From Utricularia gibba (lineage: Eukaryota > Streptophyta > Magnoliopsida > Lamiales > Lentibulariaceae), in NCBI GenBank assembly GCA_002189035.1, contig NEEC01000021.1, positions 124,001 to 188,000 on the forward strand: a stretch of 64,000 nucleotides of DNA. Reading direction: 5' to 3'. Under the pieces are notes generated by a model, which was not told where the DNA came from, did no database searches, and worked only from the letters and a program-made list of their open reading frames with translations. A program made the position numbers and the translations under genes. This document shows positions 11,311 to 22,676 of the stretch, piece by piece; positions within the stretch are counted from its first letter, which is position 1, and each line of letters begins with the position of its first letter.

Positions 11311-12559
11311 TTATTAACCAACTCTTTATCCATTTTCCTTCATTTTAATTTCAAGAAAAATTAACTCAACTAGATCCCAACAAGTATCCAAGAGAGTAGA
11401 TTTGGAATAGATCAATTTAAACTGAAACTTAAGTTTTTATATTGTATTTTCAATAGGAATTACAATGTAGGTATTACAGTTTCAATTATTTTTTATTTAA
11501 AAGTACGTATTTTTAAAATATATTATTGATGGAGTACGATACTTGCAACTATTATTTTCGATGATAATTACAATGTAAGTAATATTTGTAATATTCTGAA
11601 TCATTCATGAACATCACATGAAAATGACTAAAACATTTATAGTCCCTATATAATTACCCACTTGTGAGGCAGCTACAGAATACAAGTTTCATAGAATATA
11701 TATAAAAAAAAGAACTAAGCTCAATGCAAAAGCCAAAGAAATTGTAGTCGAAAATAATATTATTGTAAAACTTCATAATATATGACAGAATCCACATAAA
11801 TTTGTCCTTTAGACAACAAAAAATGTATGTAGTTCATGGTTTTGTTGATGACTTGACCCGCCAAAACTAAAACTTTCAATTGATATTGGATGGGGGTGTT
11901 GTGTATTGATCCACATACAATTATTAGTGTTGAACTATTTATATTTGAATTTTGTAGTCATTATTTTTGAATAGAAATGGATTTCAAATCAAAATGAAAA
12001 CAAGATTATTTTCACCTATCTTTGTTTTTTTTTTAAGTTTTATAAAACAAGGGTTTTACTTTTTTTGGTTTGATGAATTGGCCAAAATTGTTGGAGTTGT
12101 GCAATCATCAGTTATTGATACCGATAACTGACTCAGAGCCATTTGATTACATAATTCAGTTGTAGAAATATGATCATGAGTAAAAAGCTCATATTCAACA
12201 CAAATTCCAATCAATAATAACAGGTAGATTTATAGAACATATATGAATACATACTTCACAAGCAATGTATTTACAATTATGAATCTTTGACAAATGCACC
12301 TGTCATCTCATATTGATTGGTGTAAATGATTCTAGACCTGACTTACGAGACGGAATATCGCCATGCCCATAAATAACATGCCTTTTTTTATTTTTTTTCA
12401 TCTCTTATTTTTTAGATAGGTTAGGAACATAGAAATAAAGTGGTCAATAATAAATTACCTAGAGAAATGGGTAAAAGAAATTTCTATCCAAGATCTAGAA
12501 AATAGTTTGCTCTTCTTTTAATTGTTCATTTTACTTCTTCTCCTTCTCATTTTAAGACG
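11311..12559. other. No gene recognised
   Basis: AT-rich sequence leading into the hairpin-unit repeat. Nothing identifiable was seen. Confidence 0.4.
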
Positions 12560-12949
12560 TAACATGCACATATAATATATTTATAAATCTATATGGGAGG
12601 CCATTGTCAGAAACATACCTTACTCATAAATACGAGAGGATTGTTGTTTCTTACATTCTCGCTGCTGTCGCTAAAAGAATCTCGCAGTATCTAATTATTA
12701 TATTCCCATCATATCAAAGATAACACACATATTTAAATTGCAAAGGTCAAGCATATTTTACACTCGATAACTCTAATATAGTCTTATTACATAAAAAATG
12801 ATGTGATATTTATTAATTAAAAAATAAATTTAATGAAATATTTTTTTAAAAAAGGCAAGTCAGGTCGTGCAAATTTGATTAATTTGCATAACCAAACCTT
12901 ACAAAATTATTAAAAAAATTCTTCTTCATCATTTCTTTGCATTTTTTTA

Positions 12950-13560
12950 GTAGACGAGCACTGAAACACACGTGTGGGACTAGTGGTTTTTTTAGTTTTC
13001 TATAAAAAAAAAAGCATAAGCATCGCAACTTGTTTTGTTTTTTAAAAATAATTTTCCTAAAAAATATTAAAATTATCAATCCTAAGTTATTTTGTTTCTA
13101 AAAATAATTTTTTCATAAGTGTGTATGCATCGCAAATGCACATTTGCAGTAATTATATTTTTTAGTATTTATATAAACAACGGACGCACCACAATGCACG
13201 TTTGTGATGCTAGCAAATTTTTTTGATAAATGGATAAGCATCATTGATGCACATTTGCAATGCTTGTGTAATTACAAAATTGAGAGAATCCCCCAATTTC
13301 TTTTTTCTTTAAAATAATTAGTTTTTTACAAATGGGCTGGCATTGAAAATGCATAATTGTATTGTTTGTGATATTTTTATTTTTATATAAAAAAGTATAA
13401 GCACCACAATGCACATTTGTAGTACTTGCAATTTTTTATATAAATGGACAAGCACAACAAACTCTCATTTGCAGTGCTTGTAGTATTTTTAATTTTTTAA
13501 TTAAAAATATATACGCACCACATTGTAATTTTTTTTAGGAAAAATGGAAAGGCAGTTCTA
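12950..13560 (+). repeat. Hairpin-unit minisatellite array of copy A
   Basis: Degenerate tandem units of about 50-60 bp. Each has a GC-richer core such as GCACCACAATGCACATTTGT followed by AGTACTTG and an A/T spacer. The core folds back on itself: AAGCACYRCAA pairs with TTGYAGTGCTT across a TGCACAT loop. A clean example with outer stem ACAAGCAC and GTGCTTGT lies at 13448-13481. Confidence 0.75.
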
Positions 13561-14105
13561 TTGTGGTTGAAAATCGGTATTAAGATGGAAACCAATTTTC
13601 AAGTTGCAGACAAAAATGAGCAAGTTCCATCCGATTTAGATGTTAGTGGTTTGAATGACGTAATGTGGTTGACTGAAAGGAAGAAAGGTGGAGATTTTAG
13701 CATGGAAACCGTCGGAGGATGGAAAAACTATAAGTTATCGGACCTCGCCAAAGAATGATTTCACTAAATAAAGGTTGAGGGAAGATACAAGTTAGAGTAC
13801 CTGGAGCTCAACCCTCTCTTTTTTACATTTTTTTTGTATTTATAGAAGAGACTAATCTGATCGAATTCTCAATTCTATAGATGTTGTCTATTTTCTATGC
13901 CTGCCAATTGTACAGTGGCCCTGCAATCGGATAACCGCCGACTGTTCTTACATTTCCATAATTCAGCTACTTTTCAAATTGTCCAAAACGATCGTTGCTA
14001 ACAAACTCTGACATTTATCGATTTGTTGACCTACGTCAATTTGTCAGAATACCTTTTGGCTCATTTTCAGTGGTCGATTAACTCAGTCCGATTTAGATCC
14101 CATCA
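13559..14105 (+). mobile_element. Solo LTR inserted in hairpin array, with 5-bp target duplication
   Basis: AGTTC at 13554-13558 is repeated at 14106-14110, exactly bounding a 547-bp segment ending in CATCA. Comparison with copies C and D shows the array runs on without this segment. Its start reads TATTGTGG where an LTR should start TG, so the second base has probably mutated. A TATA-like TATTTATAG motif lies near 13838. A related copy occupies 52755-53240. No internal retrotransposon region accompanies it, so it is a solo LTR. Confidence 0.75.
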
Positions 14106-14407
14106 AGTTCCAATGCACATTTGTTATGATATTTTAATTTGAGAGAATGGGGTTGTGCGGTTTCTGAGCCGCAATGTATTTAAAAAAAATCAATTTTTTT
14201 AATAATTTACCCTATTGATTTACAACAAAAACATTTGAAAGAGTTTAGATGAAATCTTTGAAGTTTCCCATTTAATTATAAGGGAAAGAAGAATGTAATT
14301 GTTTGGATTTGGTCATCACATTTGCCAATACAGTGCATTGGGGCCTATTAATAATTTGAGAAAATGAGGGTCGTACAATCCATGAAGCTAATAAAAAATA
14401 TACAGAC

Positions 14408-14630
14408 CTTTAGGCTTTGTTTGGTTTATATATTTAGATATTGATGTGTTTACATTATTTATGTTTAGACAAATCCAAATATGTAGGTGTAAAAGTACCC
14501 ATACCTCTCTTTGGGTATAAATATATCCACATATGAGGGTATAATTATATATACATACTAAACAACATAATTTTATCAAACCCATTATAAACCCAATTTA
14601 TACTTTCATATCAAACAAGACTTTGGTGTT
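14408..14630. mobile_element. MITE in the repeat tail, Tourist-like
   Basis: The tail of copies B and C reads straight through from AGACCCTTAGATGTTCATC, while copy A is interrupted here. The insert begins GGCTTTGTTTGG and ends with CAAACAAGAC, forming imperfect terminal inverted repeats of about 15 bp. Flanking TTA and TTT/TTG triplets suggest a 3-bp target duplication of PIF/Harbinger type. It is about 220 bp and has no coding capacity. It could have been moved by an element such as the one at 54-60 kb, but its ends are not the same. Confidence 0.6.
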
Positions 14631-14850
14631 CATCACACCATGCATATCATTCCCCTTCTTGAAGCATTAAAAAAGGTTAACGACATGAAACTAATGAAAG
14701 CATCAACATATCCAATAAACTTTTCACTTGATTGGTGAACTAGCTTCTGAAAGAACTATCAAAGCCAAAAGAAATTGAGAACTTCCTAAATGATCTTTCA
14801 GTCATAAGAGATGACCTGTGTTGTGTGTAATTTTCTCAATAAATTTTAGT

Positions 14851-16009
14851 TATAAAAACGCAAAACATAATTAAATGTAATACGAATGTTGACCACATGC
14901 AGTTGAGTTTTGTGAAAAAATGCTTTGTGTTAAAGTATTACAAATTATTATGGATTTGTAAAAAGTTTAAAATACTGAATTATGAAATATGATGTAAGTA
15001 ATGAACTTTGTTTAAGAAAGCTATTTCGAGGAAAGAGAATCTGTCTTCTTCTTTGTTTCTTATTACTTAGGCTTTCATCAGTTTATTTCAAATAATCGTT
15101 ATACGAGCAAAGAACAACCTACTATTTTTTGTATTCTTTTACAGTGAAGCAAAGAAATAGCCTCATATTATTTTTCTTTGAACGATTGAGAGGGCAAGAA
15201 AATTGCCATCAAAACCGAATTCTATGCATGTGTCCAACTATTGCTAATGACCAATGATTGGGGTACGAGGTCACTACTTGCTTATCAACAAAGTATCCCG
15301 ATCACAGATAATTCGTTATCTCTCTTGAACCAATATAGTTAGAGATGATATTATTCACTTTGCTCTAAGAGAGCGTTACAGAAAAACTGTAACATTACAT
15401 GGGAAAATATATGAAATCCAAATGAAATTTAATGAATAAGCGAGAGTTGTCCTCAAGATATTTAAGGAAACTTCATCAATTCATAGAAATTAAGAAGTTT
15501 TAACTACAAATGACCATGACAAATAGAAACGAAAATGAGAAAAGGAAAGACTTATTCCTCTCTATGGTGGAGAGGAAGAACAAAAATTCTACAAGTTCAA
15601 GTGTCAAGTGAAAAAGAGTTCATTTTAATCCATTCAAAGTCTGTTTTAATTCACATCCCATAGTTTATTTAAGTCTCATGTCCCTCTTCCTTCATTCCTT
15701 CTGCCTTCATCTTTTCCATGCGTGCAAGTAACTTCTATAATCATCATAGCAGATTCTGAAACGTTGCAAAACATGGATGATGAACAAATCTTCCACCCAT
15801 CATATATCTAGGTTGGGTACAAGTTACATAATGATAGTCTTTGTCTGTCATTCTTGGATGAAAATACATGAAAGCATAACACAAAAATATATAATAACAT
15901 AATAATAATAATATTTTTTAATAAAAATATAATAATTATTAATATAATTCTTAATTAGACAACTTAATCCTAAATTAATACTTAGAAATACATAATAATC
16001 ATATAGAAA
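14851..16009. other. Insert between repeat copies A and B, with LTR-like fragment
   Basis: The sequence from about 15180 to 15350 resembles part of the LTR-like block at 38540-38680 (shared order: a segment near TGCTAATGACC, then TACGAGGTCACTAC). The rest is AT-rich, with an ATA/AAT-rich stretch at 15885-15945. Because the C/D block shows tail and head joined directly, this segment probably split a single A-B repeat. Confidence 0.45.
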
Positions 16010-17997
16010 ATGATAATTAACAACCTGTATTATGCTTGAGATACAAAAAGAATTCACGATGAACTGATTTCAAGAACAAATGAAGAGTGACGCACCATAA
16101 AGGATCCCCATACTTGATACCAGCCATGAATTCGAAAACAACACATTTCTCATATAACATGTTCTTGTTTGATAAGTAAAATGTAAATTTAATAATAACA
16201 TAAATCACATTTTTTTCATAATAACACAATGTCTTTTTCAAGAATGGTCCTTAATTTCTTCTACAACTTTATCCAAATAAAAGCTAGATTAATTGAATTG
16301 GGAGGTCATTGTAAGAGAATGTTCAAGAATGACACATTGTTTTATTGATGATGTCCGTTGCAGCTTTCGCCTGATCGCTCCCGACCACTTGAATGTTAAT
16401 GGAAGGCTTGTTAGAGATATACCTTGCTCATCAAACATGTTAAACAGTCTCACAGTATCTAATCACCATGACCTATATATTCATACCTTGTCATCGTGAA
16501 CACAAAGCACATATTTAAATTTTAAAATACAAGCATATTTTGACTTGGCTTAACGCCCAATAAATCCAACACAACCTTGTTACTTAAAAATTGTTTTCTA
16601 GCATTTTTCGAATAGATGGGTAAGCGGTGCAAAGGTGCATTTGCAGTTCTTGGATTTTTTTTTATAAAATGACCAGGCACTTAAAACATTGCAATATTTG
16701 CGATTTTTTTTGTTTTTTGTTTTTCTAAAAAAGCATAAGCACACAATACACATTGTGGTACTTGCAATTATTTTTTAAATAGGCAATCGTAGGAAATGCA
16801 CATTTGCAATATTTGTGATATTATGAATTTGAGAGAATAGGATCGTGCAGTTTAGTGCATTCTGCACAATCTCAACTTATTTTTTTTAAATAGTTTTTCA
16901 TAAAAGTACAAACATTGCCAATGCACATTTGCAGTGGTTGCAATTTTTTCAGAAAATGGAGAGGCACCATCAATGCACATTTGCAATGCTTGTGATATTA
17001 CCAAATTGAGAGAATCATATCGTGCGGTTTAGTGCAATCTGCACGATACCAACTTATTTTTTATAAAATAATTATTTTTTTATGCATAGACAAGCACCTA
17101 AAACGCGCATTTGTATTGTCTTTGATTTTTTTATAAGAAAAATGTCAGCATCGGAATGCACATTTGCAGTGCTTGTGATATTTTTAATTTTTTTATAAAA
17201 ATTTATAACCACCGCAATGTACACGTAATTCTCACATTATTGGAAAAAATTGGATGCCCCACCAATGCACGTTTGTTTTGATATTTTTAATTTGTGAGAA
17301 TGGGGTCGTGCAGGTTAGCGCAATTACCATCTTGACTTATAAGAAAAACATTTGAAGGACCTTGGATGAAATATTTGAAGTTTCTCATTTAATTGCAAGC
17401 GAAAAGAATGAATATAAGGTTTGGATTTGGTCATTGCATTTGCCAATGGATCAATGGATTACTAATTTGAGAAAATGGGCTTGTGCAGTTTAGTGCAATC
17501 CATACAATTGTTATTATTTTATTAAAAATATTTTTTTAAAATGTGTCACCATGTTGATTTACAAAAAGAAATTTGAAAAATCTCATATGAAATCCTTGAA
17601 GTTTTGCTTTTAATTATAAGAGAAAACAATAAATACAATTGTTTGGGTTTGGGCACCGTGTTCACCTACGCCAGCGCTTGGAGGCCAATGAATGGTTAAT
17701 TTGAGAGAATGTAGTAGTGTGGTTTGGTGTAATCCATGAAGTTAATAAATGTAAACAGACCCTTAGATGTTCATCATAGCATATACATCATTCCCATTCT
17801 CAAATCATTAATAAAAGTAAATAACATGCAGCTAATAAAAAAACCAACATATCCAATGGAGTTATTACTTGAATAGTGAGCCAGCTTCTGAAGGAACTAT
17901 TAAAGTCAAAAAAGATTAAGAACTTACTAAATGATCATTTAGCCATAAGATAGACAAAACAATTAACGATGAACTGATTTTGTGATCCAACGAAGAG
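16010..17997 (+). repeat. Dispersed hairpin-array repeat, copy B
   Basis: Head at 16010-16610 (shared: AACTGATTT, TTTCTCATATAAC, GAATTGGGAGGTCATTGT), array at about 16615-17300, then tail sequence twice (17340-17500 and 17560-17960). After the second tail the head motif GAACTGATTTTGTGATCCAACGAAGAG starts again and is cut off at 17997 by a gypsy LTR terminus. Tail followed by head is the same order as in C/D, so the natural unit repeats in tandem. Confidence 0.75.
16615..17300 (+). repeat. Hairpin-unit minisatellite array of copy B
   Basis: Units similar to copy A, for example around 16736-16765 and 16965-16992. A second recurring module, with ATCGTGC and GCACGAT able to pair around GGTTTAGTGCAATCT, occurs at 17019-17047 and in altered form at 16850, 33592 and 35497. 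Confidence 0.7.
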
Positions 17998-18015
17998 TGA
18001 TAAGTGATTTTGTGT
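17998..18015 (+). repeat. LTR terminus in reverse orientation
   Basis: TGATAAGTGATTTTGTGT is identical to the first 18 bases of the LTR at 61604. For the minus-strand element it should read in the other direction after the polypurine tract. It directly joins the hairpin-array repeat on one side and the tract at 18016-18028 on the other. Confidence 0.6.
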
Positions 18016-18028
18016 ACTCCCCCACACT
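18016..18028 (-). other. Polypurine tract of the gypsy element
   Basis: The minus strand reads AGTGTGGGGGAGT, typical of the plus-strand primer of Athila/Tat elements just before the 3' LTR. A second copy of the same motif (minus strand TCAAGTGTGGGGGAGA) lies at 19202-19216, so part of the 3' region may be duplicated. Confidence 0.6.
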
Positions 18029-19719
18029 TAGATATTATTTGTCCTTAAGCAATTGTTCAAGGTATTTTCCTCTAAAGTAGTAAATTGCAAATAGAAGTAA
18101 GGCTAGCAAAATGCATGAGTTATTCAATAGTACACCATCCACTAGCTCTCCTTGCACGTAGCTACTCCTCACAGGTCATTCAATACGCTCAACAAAAGAA
18201 ATCCATAAGAGGGTGAAATGAAAAGAGGTTTGCTCAATACCTGAATATAGGCGAGTTAGTAAACTTGCGTAAGTGATCCATTAGTTTCAGCAAGCTTGCG
18301 CAATCATGAGGTCTTTTTTTTGGGTTGTAGCGTGGAAGGAGCTTGGGACGGGTAGGAAATTCAGCTGGAGGCTCCATTTCATGGGTAATAAGGAGTGAGC
18401 ATCCATCAAACAATTCTGTCATGCTTGCCTTTTGATTTTCGTACTCTAAGAAACTCCTTCTCTTTCAATTTTGTGGCTTCTTTTCAACACTTCAGCCTTT
18501 TTTCTTTCTTCTTCTTCTTTCTTTTTTTCGAAATCAGTCTCTCTCTCTTGGACAGAATGTCTGTTGAAAATCCCTTCATAATTTGTTGAGAGAGAGCTTG
18601 ATCACTAAGTTGACAATTGCTCTCAACTTTTCTTCTTTTGTAATAGAGCTCTTGGTTCTCCAACTTACGCAAGCAAATGAACAAAACTGTTCTCCAGATG
18701 CTCCTTCCTTGGGTCAAGAGAAATTGCAGTTGGCTATAATCGTAAAAATGGATTTGGCTTCTGATGTAGTGATTCAAATAAAAAGGTTTCAGGCCAAGCG
18801 GGGCTCACTAAGTGGATTCAAGGTGGGATATTAGAGATAAACAAGGGCAAATCCTAATGCCTCAATCCCTTGGCACAAGACCTGTAGAATAACCTAGCAG
18901 TATACACAAGAACAAGCCCATGATTGCAGTATATTCAGGTCACTCATAAAAAAAAGAGAATAAAAATGGTTTCCTCACCAAGAAACTAGGGCTATGTAGC
19001 TTGTGCAAGGAGTACAAAATGAACAACATGTAAAAGAATACCTTAGCAAGAAGCATGCCAAAATTCTAATGCATAGCAACGATTTTGAAGAAATAATACC
19101 AAAAAAAAAGTTTAACTTCCAGAAAACTACCAAATGTAAGGTTGTGATAAGTCAGTAAATGAAATCACATTCCATTTGAAGAAAAAATGACAATGATCCT
19201 TCTCCCCCACACTTGAATAAAAACTTATGTGCAAAAGATTGAAAAAAAAATCTGACCTGGGTCATGTATTCTAAAAAGTGGAATTTTCCTCATCTGGTCA
19301 ACCTATATAAGTTGCATGACATGTGCATTTTCGTAGTCATTCATATCAGCCTGTTCGCAACTTTTAAATGCAGAAACGTCATTGCCCAAGTTGCAATGAT
19401 ACTTGCGCAAGCATACAGGACATATATCAAAACTCATATGAAAATTCAGATGTTATCCCTATAAAACCATCTCTCAACAAATTTATTAGAAAACCGAAAC
19501 TATCTAAAACATAGAGATTTATCCTACTCAAACCTATTTCATTGAAAGTAAATAAAATAAAACAAATCAAACAAACCAACTTGTTTTTGAATGGCAACAA
19601 GTAAACCATACCTTGGTAAAAGATTAACGTGGTCGGTATGGAAATGTGTGAAAGCGAAGAGCAAACCTCTTGAATTTTCCATGAAGTTTCTTCCATTTTC
19701 TATTGCTCCAGAATTTATT
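18029..19719 (-). other. Noncoding 3' region of the gypsy element
   Basis: Long untranslated stretch between the end of pol and the 3' LTR position, usual in Athila/Tat elements. Frames here are short. The one at 18484-18777 is driven by an A/G-rich run and is not convincing. Several CTTGCGCAAG-like palindromes lie here (18290, 18663, 19402). Confidence 0.5.
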
Positions 19720-20037
19720 TTAAAAGAGCCTCTTGGTTGCACAAATCACAGTCCATCTTGATTTGAAATGTCCTACAAAAAATTGATGGTTTGAAAACAT
19801 TACTAAAAATTCATCACCTTTTATGCGGCTCATCTTGTGCAAGTGCCTATCACTCCATGTTCTCGTTTGCTCTTTGTATAACTCAAATAGAAAGCTCCAA
19901 AGCATGGAATCAATGCATGGAATTGTGATCGAAGCTTCCTTGAGTTGCTGCATTCTACATAAGAAATCTTTATCAAAAACACAAACATATTCTTCAGCTA
20001 AATTCTTACTCGTAATGACAAGTTCCTCTTCCTTCAA
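19720..20037 (-). pseudogene. Integrase C-terminal end of gypsy pol
   Basis: The minus-strand frame holds YKEQTRTWSDRHLHK followed by KGDEFLVMFSNHQFF and FKSRW. This matches the conserved end of Athila/Tat integrase, which reads like YKERTKxxHDKxI, then FxxGDxVLLFNSRLKLFPGKLxSRW. No catalytic D-D-E part remains upstream, where the solo LTR begins. The frame continues to a stop about 25 codons after SRW. Together with the primer site and polypurine tract it fixes the orientation of this element. Confidence 0.75.
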
Positions 20038-20086
20038 ATACTTTTCTGTGAAGCTTAGGAACCTTTGAACCGCCTCTTGATGCGTG

Positions 20087-21549
20087 TATTAGTGTATGTG
20101 TTCTAGAAACAATCAACTCATTGGCAAATCTTATCCTTTGATGTTTACCTTGAATTGTGATCAAGTTTACATCATTGATAAAATCCTCTACTTGATCTAT
20201 GTGCTATAGAAATTATGATGAGATCATAATGTGCGATTCTTCAAGCATTTATGTTCAAGTTAAAAACTCTCTAGCTAGAGTGTTTGTGAAATGAGGATAT
20301 CACAAATACGGATAGGCTGGCGCACATTGAGTTCTCTAAATTGTTTAGGCAATGGTTCTCACAATTGATGTAATGAGATTACTAGAACCTATGTGTGGGT
20401 GTCGATTAGAAAATCGATTCACTGGATGACTCATCTTTGAGATGCCTATGGGAAAGCTAACCAAGTGTCAGTAGCAAGATCTCGAGTATGATAGTCATGC
20501 AAGTAAGCTTAGACTTGAGGTTAACAAAGTTATCTTGATCTTAAGCTCACATTTTCGCTCATTACTAATGGAAGCCTAACCATGGCTTGCATAGTATGGA
20601 TTAGTAGGGATGTGACTTCTTAAGGTTGGAGATAGTTGATTGATCAATAAAAAATTTCATTACTCATGTTAGCGATGAGATCATATCTCAAGTAATTGCA
20701 TCAAAGCCTAACAGTAAGTCCTGGCCCCAAGGTAATGACACTCGAATTGTTTGAGTAGGTCATTAAGTGTTAGTGTTTGAATGCAATTATAAGTTTGATA
20801 CATCAGAAAGACATACACCCATGTCCTGGTATCGAATGAGATATAAGTATGATGAAAGCTGTTCATTGCATGGTGGCTGGTCATGGAAAGCCTCAATCAG
20901 TTCACCTGATTATTCTTTAATCTTGAAGATCATGATATGTTGCTAGACATCACTCATGATCGATAATGATGGATTTGATTAATTAAGAGTTAATTAACAA
21001 ATCCATTATTACGGTCTTGATTGAAGAAGCCTATAGGGTCACACACAATAGTAGAGTCACTTATCGATGTAAAATAGAATGACAAAATTACATAAGATGT
21101 AATTGGTAAAGTGGATAAATTAAATAGAGAGCTATTTTGAGATTAATATTGATTAAACTCAAAATAAAAGATCTCATATAGATCTTGATGGAGATATGAT
21201 TTGATATATCACAAAATATCTATAAAAAAGATTTAGATCTTGAAATCTGCTCCAAGATCTTTATGCTCTCTGAGACCGATCCACAAGGAGGCGTTTTTCT
21301 CTACTAGCACCTGAGAAATTCGACCAGCATTCAAGAGCCTTGAGAAGGTTATCGACGGAGTGCTCCACGTGTGGATACCATAGAGGCCGTCTGCTATTGG
21401 TGGTTGGTGAACAACGGAGTCATCTGAAAGGTATTTTGAACATCCCTTCGTCTGATGTATACCGTATTCCGAGATCTGCGTTTGGGGTTTCCCAAAATTT
21501 TTAAATTTTGCTGCTTATTAGACATACGATGTCTACGAGAAACCCAACA
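20087..21549 (+). mobile_element. Solo LTR nested in the gypsy element (LTR family A)
   Basis: A 1.46-kb block starts TATTAGTGTATGTG and ends GAAACCCAACA. Its two halves recur, rearranged, at 41395-43125. Flanking GCGTG (20082-20086) and GTGTG (21550-21554) differ by one C/T and may be the 5-bp target duplication. It has no coding capacity. It sits exactly where gag ends and integrase begins in the host element. Confidence 0.7.
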
Positions 21550-22640
21550 GTGTGCTTTGATCAAATAATTCGTGAGTGTGGTCCTCAAAAAGATCTGTTG
21601 CTTGCAAATGTTCATGTATAACACAATCTGCTTCTGTAGCTTGCGCAAGGTCAGGGACACACATTGTTAGAACTCTATCTTCAGTTTCAATATCCTTGCG
21701 TCTGGTGGGGGTCTCTTCCAATTGAAATGAATACTATGATGTGCAATTGATCATGCATGTCATGCACTCCTTTCATTTGATCTGAAAATTCTTCTTTTAT
21801 CTCCTTGATTTGTTCAACAAATTCTCTATTCATCTGCTCTTGCATCTCATTGATTTGACTCAATAGAACTCTGAGAGATGAGCATTGAGGTTGTCTCCAA
21901 TTCTAATTTGAGTTCTATTGGTTGTCAACCCAATTTGGATAACTTTCTCCTTGGGCAAGTCTACTATGAGACCTCATGAATTTCTCTTCTAACTCTTCAT
22001 CTTCAGAATCACTTCCAAAATCATTGTCCTTTGATTCTAATGATGAATGAGATTGATACCTGGTGTATTGCTGCTTTTTGGACCTCCAATCTTTTTCGTA
22101 CCCAACATCATTTCAATAGGCATGAAATTCATTGACAATCCTTTCTCTGGTGTAGTAATAATTTGTTGTTGGAAGCGTGCTTCATTTTTTTGGACGTGCT
22201 TGCGTAAGTATCAATTGATCCCTGTCATACTTGTGTTAAGGTGTCAAATTTGAATATGATATCAAATGACTTACCTGATGGTCATGTGATTTGTGCACAA
22301 GAATGCATCTTCCAACACGTGATTCTTCAGGATAAAACAAGTCATCCATCTTCCGAGACTGCATTCTAGAATCTGCCACCTCATTCGCCCGTCAATTTTG
22401 ATCTAATTCGCCTGTCAATTTTGTCGAATTCGAGATTAAAGGTTACATCTCGATCAAGTCTCCTCATATCTACACAAGCAAATGATGAACGAAAATCGAA
22501 AAAAAGGATTTTTTTTTCTTTGCCTCCTTTTTTTATATGGAGAAGATCAGTTGCTTGCGCAAGTACGCAAATAGAGAAAAACTATGAAAATAACAGAAAA
22601 ATAAAAAATAACCTAAAACGAAATCATAAAAGAAAATCTA
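21550..22640 (-). pseudogene. Gypsy gag remnant
   Basis: The region after the primer site on the minus strand is gag. Recognisable parts are a coiled-coil-like stretch with INEMQEQMNREF and EQIKEIKEEFSDQM (about 21790-21870), an acidic part with SDSEDEELEEKF near 21990, and an open stretch EETPTRRKDIETEDRVL near 21700. Frames change several times. Gag forms the particle shell; length and order fit Athila/Tat gag, but no intact frame is left. Confidence 0.65.
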
Positions 22641-22654
22641 AAGGAATACAATTC

Positions 22655-22670
22655 CCCTGCAACGGCGCCA
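22655..22670 (-). other. Primer-binding site, tRNA-Asp
   Basis: The minus strand reads TGGCGCCGTTGCAGGGG, complementary to the 3' end of plant tRNA-Asp except for one base. The intact version is at 62797. It starts a few bases after the LTR end, as expected. Confidence 0.85.
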
Positions 22671-22676
22671 AAAACT

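Larger units (their letters stand above)
12560..14850 (+). repeat. Dispersed hairpin-array repeat, copy A
   Basis: Head (about 12590-12900, beginning GGGAGGCCATTGTCAG), array (12950-13560, continuing 14106-14160) and tail (14200-14830) occur in the same order in copy B (16010-17997) and in the C/D block (33540-36005). The tail includes GTTTGGATTTGGTCATCACA and the series ending in a TTGGTGAACTAGCTTCTG-like motif. Two insertions interrupt this copy: an LTR at 13559-14105 and a MITE at about 14410-14628. No coding capacity. I do not recognise the family. Confidence 0.75.

Noticed and set aside
12950-17300. CRISPR-like array because of regular repeats and spacers
   Set aside because: Units are degenerate, spacers are A/T runs rather than unique sequences, there is no cas gene, and the context is a plant nuclear genome.
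18484-18777. Minus-strand frame ending in a lysine-rich tail
   Set aside because: The tail comes from a T/C-rich run in the noncoding 3' region of the gypsy element; no domain is present.
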